Of a stretch of DNA of 64,000 nt, positions 8,885-17,377 are shown piece by piece (position 1 is the first letter of the stretch; each line of letters begins with the position of its first letter). Origin of the DNA: Bradyrhizobium diazoefficiens USDA 110 (GTDB lineage: Bacteria; Pseudomonadota; Alphaproteobacteria; Rhizobiales; Xanthobacteraceae); NCBI RefSeq assembly GCF_000011365.1, contig NC_004463.1:7240001-7304000 (forward strand), read 5' to 3'. Both the position numbers and the translations under genes were made by a program. Below the pieces are notes generated by a model. The model made no database searches. It had not been told where the DNA came from and worked only from the letters and a program-made list of their open reading frames with translations.

Positions 8885-11164
8885 CTACTCCCCATCCCTC
8901 AAGCGCCGGTACAGCGCGCCCAGAATGTTGGAATAATCGTCGGTCCAGACCCGCACCCTGTCGTCGGCTTCGGTCTGCTCCCAGACCTTGGACGAGGCGA
9001 TCTTGCCGACGTCGGCCTCCTCGCGCGCGGAGATGACGACGTCGGTCGAGAAGATGTAGTCGGCATCCCGCCCGGAATCCTCGTTGAAGACCCAGCTCTT
9101 GAGATCGTTGGCGTCGGCGATGCCGACCACGACGGTTTCGAGATCGAGATGCCGGTTGGACACGTGCATCACCACGGCGCCGTGCGGAGCGAGCTTGTCC
9201 TTGTAGATCTTCATCGCCTCCTCGGTCGCAAGATGGATCGGGATCGCATCCGACGAATAGGCATCGACGATGATCAAGTCATAGGCGCCGTCCGGCTCCT
9301 TCGCGAAGGTCAGGCGTGCGTCCCCGATCACCGGCTTCAGGTCCGGCAGGCAGCTCGAGATGTAGCGAAAATTCTTCGGGTCGCGCGCAGCATCCACCAT
9401 CGACTGGTCGATCTCGAAGAATTTCCAGCTCTCCCCGGGCTCGGCGGCGCAGGCGAGCGTGCCCGATCCGACGCCGATCGCGGCGACCTTCAGCGGCGCG
9501 CCCTTGCGCTCGCGGAGCGCGGTGATGGCCTGACCGATGCCGCCGTCCTTGTGATAATAGGTGATCGCCTCGGGCCGCCCGGTGACCGGCGTGCCGTCAT
9601 TGTTGCGGAAGCGCTCGGCGCCGTGGATCGTGGTGCCGTGCATCAGCACGTGGAAATAGCCGCCGGGCGTCTCCACGATCTTGTGGACGCCGAAGAAGCT
9701 GCGCACGGTGGTGACGCGGCCTTCGTCCGCCGGATAGACACGGATCAACGCCAGCGCGAGCGCAACCGTGGCAAAGATCTTCCAGCGGCCGGCATTGAGC
9801 GCCAATGCCAGCAGCGCGGCGAGCACGCCGACGGAGCCGGCGATCCAGACGCGGTGGTCCTCGAACCAGGTCGAAAGGCTGCCTGTGGTGTAGGACGGCG
9901 CAACGAGCGCCACCGCGAGCGCGGCGAGCGCCAGCCAGTACCATTTGACGATGCGGGCAACACGCTCGTTGGCGGACGGGCGGCACAGCGCCGCGAGCGC
10001 GATCAGGATCGGATATTCGGCGATCCATGAGAAGGTGAATGGAGCAACGAGGCCTGCAAAGAGGCCGCCGACCATGCCGCCGAACGACAGCGCGACATAG
10101 AAGCCGGTGAGATATTTGGCGGCCGGCCGGGTCCGCGCCAATTCGCCGTGACAGGCCATGGCGATGACGAAGAAGCACAATTGATGACCGCCGAGCGTCA
10201 GCAGCAGATTCTGTTCGCCCCCGAAGGCCAGCAGGAAGACCACGCCCGCGATCGCGACCGGCTGGAGCATCAGCATCCATTTGTGCGGCAGCAGCGGTCG
10301 CGACTGGAACACCACCACCCAGGTGAGCAAATACAGCGACAGCGGCAGCACCCACAGAAGCGGCGCTGCCGCGACGTCGGTGGAGATGTGCGCGGTGACG
10401 GCGATGAGCAGTCCCGACGGCACCGCGGCGAGGAAGATCCAGCGCAGCCGCGTCACGAGGCCGGGGGCCGGCGCATTGATCTCCTCGGTCCGCGCATCGA
10501 CCACCGCCAGTTTTGGCGAGCGCAGCAGCAGCACGCCACAGGCGGCGATCAGGAGAATCAGGAGGCCATAGCCGCCGGTCCAGAACCGGTTCTGCGTGTG
10601 CAGCGTGAACATCGGCTCCAGCAGGAACGGATAGGACAACAGCGCCAGGAAGCTGCCGATGTTGGAGGAGGCATAGAGGAAATAGGGATCGTGTCCGGCG
10701 GGATGGCCGGTGCGGACGAACCAGGCTTGCAGCAGCGGATTGTTGGCGGCGAGCGCGAAGAACGGCAGTCCGATCGAGACCACGAACAGGCCGAGCAGCC
10801 AGACCGCATAGCCCGACGCGGGCGGCTCGCCATAGGCGGTGGCGATGCCGAGCGGCAGCGTGGCGAAGGCCAGGGCCAGCAACACCAGATGCACCACCAC
10901 CGGAACGATCCGGTTCCGGACCTGCATCAACAGATGCGCATAGGCGTAGCCCGCCAGCAGCAGCGACTGGAAGAACACCATGGCGACCGACCACACCGCC
11001 GGCGAGCCGCCCAGACGCGGCAGCACCATCTTCGTGAACAGCGGCTGCACCGAGAACAGCAGCAGCGCGCTGACGAAGATCGCAGCGGTGTAGACCGCCA
11101 GCAGCAGCCGGTTGCGCGACGACGACGGCTGCTCCGTGGCGGCGGGTTGCACGATCGAATCCAT
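8885..11164 (-). CDS. Fused multi-pass membrane / spermidine synthase-like protein
   Basis: The 759-residue protein is started at MDSIVQPA because GGAG lies six bases upstream (complement of 11171-11174); upstream codons run through a repeat-flanked region. Residues about 20-480 contain a dozen or more hydrophobic segments. The C-terminal 280 residues carry a methyltransferase-like core: VAAIGVGSGTLAC (SAM or dcSAM site), FFEID, and DLIIVDAYSSDAIPIHL, matching the spermidine synthase family. This architecture is usually named fused MFS/spermidine synthase. Its true substrate is unknown, and aminopropyl transfer is only implied by homology. Confidence 0.82.
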   Translation of the reverse strand: MDSIVQPAATEQPSSSRNRLLLAVYTAAIFVSALLLFSVQPLFTKMVLPRLGGSPAVWSVAMVFFQSLLLAGYAYAHLLMQVRNRIVPVVVHLVLLALAFATLPLGIATAYGEPPASGYAVWLLGLFVVSIGLPFFALAANNPLLQAWFVRTGHPAGHDPYFLYASSNIGSFLALLSYPFLLEPMFTLHTQNRFWTGGYGLLILLIAACGVLLLRSPKLAVVDARTEEINAPAPGLVTRLRWIFLAAVPSGLLIAVTAHISTDVAAAPLLWVLPLSLYLLTWVVVFQSRPLLPHKWMLMLQPVAIAGVVFLLAFGGEQNLLLTLGGHQLCFFVIAMACHGELARTRPAAKYLTGFYVALSFGGMVGGLFAGLVAPFTFSWIAEYPILIALAALCRPSANERVARIVKWYWLALAALAVALVAPSYTTGSLSTWFEDHRVWIAGSVGVLAALLALALNAGRWKIFATVALALALIRVYPADEGRVTTVRSFFGVHKIVETPGGYFHVLMHGTTIHGAERFRNNDGTPVTGRPEAITYYHKDGGIGQAITALRERKGAPLKVAAIGVGSGTLACAAEPGESWKFFEIDQSMVDAARDPKNFRYISSCLPDLKPVIGDARLTFAKEPDGAYDLIIVDAYSSDAIPIHLATEEAMKIYKDKLAPHGAVVMHVSNRHLDLETVVVGIADANDLKSWVFNEDSGRDADYIFSTDVVISAREEADVGKIASSKVWEQTEADDRVRVWTDDYSNILGALYRRLRDGE

Positions 11165-11482
11165 GAAAGCTCCGGCAAAAGCGTTTTCCGGCGAAGTGGG
11201 CACCGGTTCGCGCGAGAAGACGCGTCGGACAGTTCCTCCGGCGGGCGCCGGACGGGGCGCAATGGAGCACAAGGCGCCTGAACGGGCAATAAAGGGGCTC
11301 GTGATGTTGCAGCGAGGAATGCTTGATATAGAGATGTCATTCCGGGATGGTCCGAAGGACCAGACCACAGGTGCGCAGTTGCGCACCGGGGAATCTCGAG
11401 ATTCCGGGTTCGATGCTCCGGGCCGCGCTACGCGGTCCCGTCGCATCGCCCCGGAATGACTGTGGAACATTCAGAAGCTCCC
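11165..11482. other. Divergent intergenic region containing one palindromic repeat
   Basis: These 318 bases separate the starts of the fused membrane protein (minus strand) and the FAD oxidoreductase (plus strand). The repeat at 11336-11460 takes up the right-hand part. Promoters for both genes should lie here, but none is clear enough to place. No coding sequence is evident. Confidence 0.5.
11336..11460. repeat. Dispersed palindromic repeat (GTCATTCCGG family, long form)
   Basis: It starts GTCATTCCGGGATGG and ends CGCCCCGGAATGAC, with the internal self-complementary core CTCGAGATTCCGGG typical of the family. An extra inner hairpin built on GGTGCGCAGTTGCGCACC is also present in the copies at 31143 and 46727. 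Its right end lies only about 22 bases before the chosen start of the next gene. Confidence 0.85.
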
Positions 11483-13093
11483 ATGACCGAAACCGACGTC
11501 GTCATCATCGGCGCTGGCCATAACGGCCTCACCTGCGCGGCCTATCTCGCGATGGCGGGGCTGCGCGTGCGCGTGGTCGAGCGTCGCAAGGTGGTCGGCG
11601 GAGCGGCGGTCACGGAGGAGTTTCATCCGGGTTTCCGCAATTCTGTCGCAGCCTACACCGTGAGCCTGCTCAATCCGCAGGTGATCCGCGACCTCGGGCT
11701 TGCCGAGCAGGGCCTGCGTATCGTCGAACGGCGGGCGCAGAATTTTCTGCCAGCGCCGGACGGCAGCTATCTGCTCACCGGCGAGGGACGGACAAAAGCG
11801 TCAGTCGCGCGGCTGAGCGCGCATGATGCGGACGCACTCGACGGCTTCTCGCGCGAGCTGGAAGACATCGCCGACGTGCTGCGGCAGTTCGTGCTGCGCG
11901 CGCCGCCGAACCTGCTCGACGGTTTTGGCACCAACGCGATCCGCGAGGCCGTGAACGCATTGCAGAGCGCCAACATCCTGCGCGGCCTCACGCTGGAGCA
12001 AAGCCGCAGCCTGCTCGATCTCTTCACCCGCTCGGCCGGCGAGATGCTTGACGAGCGCTTCGAGCACGATCTAGTCAAGGCGCTGTTCGGCTTCGATGCC
12101 ATCGTCGGCAATTATGCGAGCCCCTACGCCGCCGGCTCGGCCTATGTGATGCTGCATCACGCCTTCGGCGAGGTGAACGGCAAGAAGGGCGTCTGGGGCC
12201 ACGCCATCGGCGGCATGGGCGCGATCACGCAGGCGATGGCGCGCGCCGCGCAGGGCCGGGGCGTCGCGATCGACACGGACGCCGGCGTGCGCGAGGTGAT
12301 CGTCGAACGCGACCGCGCCGTCGGCGTCGTGCTGGAGAACGGCGCGACGATCCGGGCGAAATACGTAGCGGCCAACGTCAATCCAAAGCTGCTCTATACG
12401 CGGCTGATCGCGGCCGACGCCCTGCCGAAGGACTTCCTCGCCCGCATCCGGCACTGGAAGAACGGCTCCGGCACCTTCCGCATGAACGTGGCCCTGGACC
12501 GCCTGCCCTCCTTCACGGCGCTGCCGGATGACGGCGATCACCTCACCTCGGGCATCATCCTGGCGCCGAGCCTCGGCTACATGGACCGGGCCTTTCTCGA
12601 TGCGCGCGCGCACGGCTGGAGCCGCGAACCCGTGGTCGAGATGCTGATCCCCTCCACGCTCGACGACACGCTGGCGCCCGAAGGCAAGCATGTCGCGAGC
12701 CTGTTCTGCCAGCACGTCGCGCCGGAGCTTCCCGACAGCAGATCCTGGGACGACCATCGCGACGAGGTCGCCGATCTCATGATCGCGACGGTGGACAGCT
12801 ACGCGCCGGGTTTTGCGTCAAGCGTGCTCGGCCGCCAGATTCTCTCGCCGCTGGATCTCGAACGGCAGTTCGGCCTCCTCGGCGGCGACATCTTCCACGG
12901 CGCGCTGACGCTGAACCAGCTGTTCTCGGCACGGCCGATGCTGGGCCATGCCGATTATCGCGGCCCCCTGAAAGGCCTCTATCACTGCGGCTCCGGCGCC
13001 CATCCCGGCGGCGGCGTCACCGGCGCCCCCGGCCACAACGCAGCACAAGCGATCCTGCGGGATCACCGGTCGCTGTTCGGAAGCCGTGGATAG
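11483..13093 (+). CDS. FAD-dependent oxidoreductase, phytoene desaturase / PYROXD2 type
   Basis: The 536-residue protein is started at MTETDVVII; an upstream ATG at 11456 lies inside the palindromic repeat. The N-terminus has the FAD-binding dinucleotide motif VVIIGAGHNGLTCA (GxGxxG), and the C-terminus has the second FAD motif region GLYHCGSGAHPGGGVTGAPG. Between them lies a long substrate domain similar to carotenoid desaturase-like proteins (COG1233). It lacks neighbours for carotenoid synthesis here, so a role in carotenoid metabolism is not supported; the substrate is unknown. Its stop codon overlaps a TGTGGATA-like box. Confidence 0.8.
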   Translation: MTETDVVIIGAGHNGLTCAAYLAMAGLRVRVVERRKVVGGAAVTEEFHPGFRNSVAAYTVSLLNPQVIRDLGLAEQGLRIVERRAQNFLPAPDGSYLLTGEGRTKASVARLSAHDADALDGFSRELEDIADVLRQFVLRAPPNLLDGFGTNAIREAVNALQSANILRGLTLEQSRSLLDLFTRSAGEMLDERFEHDLVKALFGFDAIVGNYASPYAAGSAYVMLHHAFGEVNGKKGVWGHAIGGMGAITQAMARAAQGRGVAIDTDAGVREVIVERDRAVGVVLENGATIRAKYVAANVNPKLLYTRLIAADALPKDFLARIRHWKNGSGTFRMNVALDRLPSFTALPDDGDHLTSGIILAPSLGYMDRAFLDARAHGWSREPVVEMLIPSTLDDTLAPEGKHVASLFCQHVAPELPDSRSWDDHRDEVADLMIATVDSYAPGFASSVLGRQILSPLDLERQFGLLGGDIFHGALTLNQLFSARPMLGHADYRGPLKGLYHCGSGAHPGGGVTGAPGHNAAQAILRDHRSLFGSRG

Positions 13094-13262
13094 GTCTGTG
13101 GATGGGCTGTGGACAGGCTGTCGAGAGGTGTGTGCCCGGGAAGAGGATGGCGGCACCGGACCATCGGGACAAGTCTGGGGAAAGGCGGTGGAAAACCGCT
13201 GGCCAACGACGGGACGAGCCGGTGGATAACGCTCTGGCAAATGGCGGACAACCCGTGGACAC
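13085..13262 (+). other. Cluster of TGTGGA(T/C)A boxes resembling DnaA sites
   Basis: Boxes close to TGTGGATAA (the reverse complement of the DnaA box) lie in the same orientation at 13085-13093, 13097-13105, 13108-13116, 13221-13229 (8 of 9 matches) and 13254-13262, with a related GGTGGAAAA near 13187. The first three are spaced 11-12 bases apart, about one helical turn. The first overlaps the stop of the oxidoreductase gene. No AT-rich unwinding region or replication gene is near, so this is not proposed as an origin. Confidence 0.35.
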
Positions 13263-13380
13263 CGGCCGGGAATCGCACGCGGGAAAATGACTTCGCCCGC
13301 CAGGAGCAATTCCCGAGCGGGCGCTAGTCAGACATAGCCTACGAAGAAACTAGCCCCCGCTGGGAAATGGGAGGCGGAAA

Positions 13381-13536
13381 TTACTTCAAGGAGGTGCTAA
13401 TCGAAGTGAACTTTTCGTTCATCGTGGTGCCCAGGCCGTTCACCACGGTGATGATCGCCAGCGCGATACCGGCCGCGATAAGGCCGTACTCGATTGCGGT
13501 CGCACCGGATTCATTGGACCAGAACTTCAAAATCAT
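13381..13536 (-). CDS. Flp-type pilin (type IVb), 51 residues
   Basis: The short gene encodes MILKFWSNESG then ATAIEYGLIAAGIALAII and a C-terminal helix ending TSISTSLK. ESGATAIEYGL is the hallmark of Flp/Fap pilins: prepilin peptidase cuts after the glycine, leaving glutamate at +5. It should be exported and assembled by a tad system. ATG 13536 is used here, but GGAGG sits about 15 bases upstream of it and only six bases upstream of an in-frame TTG at 13543-13545, so translation may begin three codons earlier. No cpa/tad genes lie in the window, so the pilin is an orphan here. Confidence 0.9.
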   Translation of the reverse strand: MILKFWSNESGATAIEYGLIAAGIALAIITVVNGLGTTMNEKFTSISTSLK

Positions 13537-13700
13537 GCGCGTCAAGACTCGCCTCCATTTCTATTTCAAGCTGCGTTGGTTCGCCCCAACATCCGAAAAT
13601 TTACGGAGCGCAACCTTCGGACGGGTTAATCCCGGAACCGCAAGTTATGCGGAAAATTGGGAACAAAAGTTCCAAAAATTGAACCTGACGGAACCCTAGC

Positions 13701-14588
13701 ATGCAGCCTTCCCCTACCCATCGCGCCAGCTTTTCGATCGGCAGCGAGGCCGCGGCCCGGCGCGTCGTCGACGTGCTCACCGAGGTGTTTTTCGAAGGCG
13801 ATGCCGCGGTCGCCGCCTTCGAACGGCCGGACGGACAATGGGACGTCACGCTGCATTTTGCGGATGCGCCGGACCAGGCTTGGCTGCGCGAACTCGTTGT
13901 AAATTCGGCAGGAAATGAGATCGCCGACACGCTTGCCTTCGACACCGTCGAAGCCAAGGACTGGGTCAAGGCCAGCCTGGAAGACCTCGTCCCGGTGCCG
14001 GCCGGACGCTTCGTCGTGCACGGCAGCCATGACCGCGACCGCGTCGCGCCGAACAAGCTCAAGATCGAGATCGAGGCGGCGCTCGCCTTCGGCACCGGCC
14101 ATCACGGCACCACGCGCGGCTGTTTACTCCTGCTTGACCATGTCCTGAAGAGTTCCCGCCCGAGCAACGTGCTCGACCTCGGCACCGGAACCGGCGTGCT
14201 GGCCATCGCGGCGGCGAAGGCACTGCATCGCGCCGTGCTTGCCTCCGACATCGACCCGCCCTCCGTGCGGGTGGCGGCCGAGAACGGCCGGCTGAACGAA
14301 GTCGGTCACCATGTGCGGGTGATCCGCGCCACCGGCTTCGCCGCGCCGGATTTTGCCCGGGCGGGCCCGTTCGACCTGGTGCTGGCCAACATCCTTGCCA
14401 ATCCGCTGCGGCACCTGGCGAGCCCGATGGCGCGGCACCTGGCGCCCGGCGCGCGCGTCATCCTCTCCGGCCTGCTGACGCACCAGGCCCCCGCCGTGAT
14501 CGCCGCCTATCGCGCACGCGGCCTCGTGCCGCTGCGGCATTTGCGGATCGAGGGATGGAGCAGCCTGTTGCTGAGGAAGGTGGGGTAA
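13701..14588 (+). CDS. prmA: Ribosomal protein L11 methyltransferase
   Basis: The 295-residue protein has the two-part structure of PrmA: an N-terminal substrate-binding domain (about 1-110) and a class I SAM methyltransferase domain. The KIEIEAALAFGTGHHGTTRG segment before the SAM site is typical of PrmA. LDLGTGTGVL (158-167) is the SAM-binding loop and DLVLANILANPL carries the N-x-L-x-x-P-like motif IV. It methylates lysines and the N-terminus of L11 in the cytoplasm. The start ATG at 13701 lies between a Flp pilin gene on the other strand and this gene's own body. Confidence 0.92.
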   Translation: MQPSPTHRASFSIGSEAAARRVVDVLTEVFFEGDAAVAAFERPDGQWDVTLHFADAPDQAWLRELVVNSAGNEIADTLAFDTVEAKDWVKASLEDLVPVPAGRFVVHGSHDRDRVAPNKLKIEIEAALAFGTGHHGTTRGCLLLLDHVLKSSRPSNVLDLGTGTGVLAIAAAKALHRAVLASDIDPPSVRVAAENGRLNEVGHHVRVIRATGFAAPDFARAGPFDLVLANILANPLRHLASPMARHLAPGARVILSGLLTHQAPAVIAAYRARGLVPLRHLRIEGWSSLLLRKVG

Positions 14589-14621
14589 GCTGATCAAGCA
14601 TCCGCGACGGCGGTGTGCTCC

Positions 14622-14806
14622 CTCGCCCCGCTCTTGTCCGCCGAAGCTATGGCGAAGGCGGATGCGGGGCCGCGACGAGCTTCGCTCGCGCTGAGAGGGT
14701 TGGGGTGAGGGGGAGTCTCCACGGGGGCGGTGAGAACTGGACTCGCGGAGAGTCCCCCTCACCCGGATTGCTTCGCAATCCGACCTCTCTCCGCAAGCGG
14801 GGCGAG
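14622..14806. repeat. Dispersed palindromic repeat (CTCGCCCCGC family)
   Basis: CTCGCCCCGC at 14622-14631 pairs with GCGGGGCGAG at 14797-14806. Inside, GGTTGGGGTGAGGGGGA-type sequence is mirrored by TCCCCCTCACCC, and GATTGCTTCGCAATC forms its own hairpin. It lies between the convergent prmA and small-protein genes and may end both transcripts. Confidence 0.75.
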
Positions 14807-14821
14807 GTGAACAAACACCGC

Positions 14822-15001
14822 CTACTCCGCCGGCTTCTCGTCCCGGCGCATCGCGCGCTCGCCCTGCAAGGCGCGCCGGGCGCGGCGCTCGGCGAAACGG
14901 TCGATCATCTGGCTGATGAGACCGCGCGGCTTCTTCGGTGTGGTTGCGGCCGGGGCCCGGCGGGCCGGCGGCGAAATCTTCTCAAACGTGAACGCTGGCA
15001 T
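14822..15001 (-). CDS. Conserved-looking 59-residue basic protein, unknown function
   Basis: The reading frame begins MPAFTFEKISPP, has a Pro/Ala/Arg linker, then KKPRGLISQMIDRFAERRARRALQ as an amphipathic basic helix, and ends RRDEKPAE. GAGGGG lies about nine bases upstream of the ATG, and codon third positions are G/C-rich as expected. I recall similar short proteins in Bradyrhizobium but cannot check this. There is no signal peptide or membrane segment. It is divergent from the aminopeptidase gene, with about 190 bases between the starts. Function is unknown. Confidence 0.6.
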   Translation of the reverse strand: MPAFTFEKISPPARRAPAATTPKKPRGLISQMIDRFAERRARRALQGERAMRRDEKPAE

Positions 15002-15189
15002 CGTGTGTCCCCTCGCCGTTGAGTAGAAACACTTGCTCGAATTTCCCTGTTATCCGGACGGAGCTCAAAGGCCGCATCCCTTTACTCCACTCGACTCAAG
15101 CGGAACTTTTTCAAGCACAGTCCATGCCAGATGCGCCGCGAATGCGTCCACATTGCGGAGCGATCCCCATAATCCTAAAGTGGTCCACC

Positions 15190-17019
15190 ATGTTCGAAGC
15201 ACACTTCCAGACATTCGAAGAGCCCGAGGCCGGCGTCGCATTGACGGCGCGCCTTGCGGCGCTCCGCGAAGAACTCGCCCGCCGCAAGCTGACCGGCTTC
15301 GTCATTCCGCGCGCCGACCAGCAGCAGAATGAATATGTGGCGCCCTCGGAAGAGCGGCTCGCCTGGCTGACCGGCTTCACCGGATCGGCGGGACTGGCGG
15401 TGGTGCTGACCCGCGAAGCCGCATTGTTCGTGGACGGCCGCTACACGATCCAGGCGGCCAAGCAGGTCGATGCAAAGGCCTGGGCGGTGGAATCGCTGAT
15501 CGACCCGCCGCCGGAGAGCTGGGTGTCGGCGCATCTGAAAGCCGGCGACCGCCTCGGATTTGATCCATGGCTGCACACTTTTGCGGCAGCCGAGCGCCTC
15601 GCCGCCGCCTGCACCAGGGCCGGCGCCGAGCTGGTAGCGGTCGACAGCAACCCGGTGGACGCGGTCTGGCACGACCGGCCGCAGCCGCCGCTTGCTCCCG
15701 TCGCCGTGCACGGAGTGCAACATGCCGGCATCGGCGAGGCCGAGAAGCTGGCTCAGATCAAAAGCGAGATCACCAAGCTCGGCGCCGATGCGCTGGTGCT
15801 GTCGGACAGTCATGCGGTGGCCTGGACTTTCAACATCCGCGGCGCCGACGTCGCGCATACCCCGCTGCCGCTGTCCTACGCGCTGGTGCCGAAGGACGGC
15901 CGGCCGACCATCTTCATCGACCACCGCAAGCTCTCCAACCTGACGCGCGACCATCTCGAGCAATCGGCCGACGTGCGCGAGCCCGATGCGATGGCGCCGA
16001 CGCTGATGGCGCTGGCCAAGAGCGGCGCCGCGATCGCGCTCGACAATGCCACCGCGGCCGACGCGCTGAGCCGGCTGATCGCCGGCGCCGGCGGCAAGCC
16101 GGTGCGCGGCAGCGATCCGATTGCGCTGCTCAAGGCGGTCAAGAACGCGACCGAGATCAAGGGCACGCAGACGGCGCATCGCCGCGATGCCGTGGCGCTG
16201 GCGCGCTTCCTCGCCTTCATCGATCGCGAGGCGCCCAGCGGCAAGCTCACCGAGATCGACGCGGTGGAGGCGCTGGAGACATTCCGCCGCGACACCGGCG
16301 CGCTGAAGGACGTGTCGTTCCCGACAATATCGGGCACCGGCCCGAACGGCGCCATCGTGCACTACCGCGTCACCCGCAAGAGCAACCGGCGCATCGCGCC
16401 CGGCGACCTGCTGCTGATCGATTCCGGCGCTCAATATGAAGACGGCACCACCGACGTGACGCGCACCATGGCGGTCGGCGAGCCCACGGGCGAGATGCGC
16501 GACCGCTTCACCCGCGTGCTGCGCGGCCACATCGCGATCGCGCGCGCGATCTTCCCCGACGGCACCAATGGCGCGCAGCTCGACACGCTGGCGCGGCAAT
16601 ATCTCTGGGCCGCCGGCGTCGATTTCGAGCACGGCACCGGCCATGGCGTCGGCAGCTATCTCAGTGTTCACGAAGGACCGGCGCGGATCTCGAAGCTCGG
16701 CACCACGCCGCTGAAGCGCGGCATGATCCTCTCCAACGAGCCCGGCTACTATAAGACCGACGGTTTCGGCATCCGCATCGAGAACCTCGAGCTGGTCGTC
16801 GCCGCCGACATCAAGGGCGCCGAGAAGCCGATGAACGCGTTCGAGACGCTGACCCTGGCACCGATCGACCGCCGGCTGATCGATGTCGCCATGCTGACCA
16901 AAGACGAGCTCGACTGGCTCAATGCCTACCACGCGCGTGTGCGGGCCGAGGTAGGGCCGGCGCTGGACGAGGCAACGAAGGCGTGGCTCGATCAGGCGAC
17001 GGCGGAGCTGAAGGCGTAA
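15190..17019 (+). CDS. Aminopeptidase P family (M24B) metallopeptidase
   Basis: The 609-residue protein is started at MFEAHFQTF; longer in-frame readings extend into the divergent promoter. It has the three-part structure of eukaryote-type X-prolyl aminopeptidases: two creatinase-like N-terminal domains and a C-terminal pita-bread domain. Metal ligands are visible as LLIDSGAQYEDGTTDVTRT (two Asp), EHGTGHGVG (His), ILSNEPGYY (Glu) and RIENLELV (Glu). It removes N-terminal residues before proline in the cytoplasm. It is divergent from the 59-residue protein gene. Confidence 0.9.
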   Translation: MFEAHFQTFEEPEAGVALTARLAALREELARRKLTGFVIPRADQQQNEYVAPSEERLAWLTGFTGSAGLAVVLTREAALFVDGRYTIQAAKQVDAKAWAVESLIDPPPESWVSAHLKAGDRLGFDPWLHTFAAAERLAAACTRAGAELVAVDSNPVDAVWHDRPQPPLAPVAVHGVQHAGIGEAEKLAQIKSEITKLGADALVLSDSHAVAWTFNIRGADVAHTPLPLSYALVPKDGRPTIFIDHRKLSNLTRDHLEQSADVREPDAMAPTLMALAKSGAAIALDNATAADALSRLIAGAGGKPVRGSDPIALLKAVKNATEIKGTQTAHRRDAVALARFLAFIDREAPSGKLTEIDAVEALETFRRDTGALKDVSFPTISGTGPNGAIVHYRVTRKSNRRIAPGDLLLIDSGAQYEDGTTDVTRTMAVGEPTGEMRDRFTRVLRGHIAIARAIFPDGTNGAQLDTLARQYLWAAGVDFEHGTGHGVGSYLSVHEGPARISKLGTTPLKRGMILSNEPGYYKTDGFGIRIENLELVVAADIKGAEKPMNAFETLTLAPIDRRLIDVAMLTKDELDWLNAYHARVRAEVGPALDEATKAWLDQATAELKA

Positions 17020-17377
17020 GGTCGTCATTCAGAGTGCAGCGCATAGCACTACGCGATTTGTGCAAGGCTATTCCCTCACCCACAGCCGTCATGCCCCGCC
17101 ACCGGGTCTCGCCTTCGGCGAGCCCGATGACAGGCTCCGGCGGGGCATCCAGTACGCCGCAGCGTCTCCTTATCCCACTTCCGTCCCTGGAATACTGGAT
17201 TCCCCGCCTTCGCGGGGAAAGACACCGCATTTGTGGAACGAGACGTGCGCCCAGTCGGTCTCCATCGCGCTGTTATTATAACCGTCCCAAAATCCGAATA
17301 GCCGCATTCCGAAACGCCGATATCCGTCTTGTGCGAGCACGCTACAGTCCGATTCGAACTGTCAGAGACGGACACGC
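17020..17377. other. Intergenic region with one palindromic repeat
   Basis: These 358 bases between the aminopeptidase stop and the MFS gene contain the repeat at 17088-17224. The remaining right-hand part (17225-17377) is richer in A/T (for example GTTATTATAACC near 17270) and should hold the promoter of the MFS gene, but no clear box pair was assigned. No gene is seen. Confidence 0.5.
17088..17224. repeat. Dispersed palindromic repeat (GTCATGCCCCGC family)
   Basis: It starts GTCATGCCCCGC, contains GGCGGGGCATCCAGTACGCC and a second hairpin ATTCCCCGCCTTCGCGGGGA. The same GGGGCATCCAGTACGCCGC core returns at 36487 and 56726. It shares the terminal GTCAT with the GTCATTCCGG family but not the stem. 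Confidence 0.75.

Noticed and set aside
13085..13262. Possible replication origin
   Set aside because: DnaA-like boxes are present, but there is no AT-rich unwinding region and no replication or partition genes nearby.
13367..13699. 110-codon plus-strand frame near prmA
   Set aside because: It is antisense to a clear Flp pilin gene and has no features of its own.
15175..17028. 617-codon minus-strand frame opposite aminopeptidase P
   Set aside because: It is a high-G+C shadow with His/Arg/Asp-rich composition; the plus strand has all M24 motifs.
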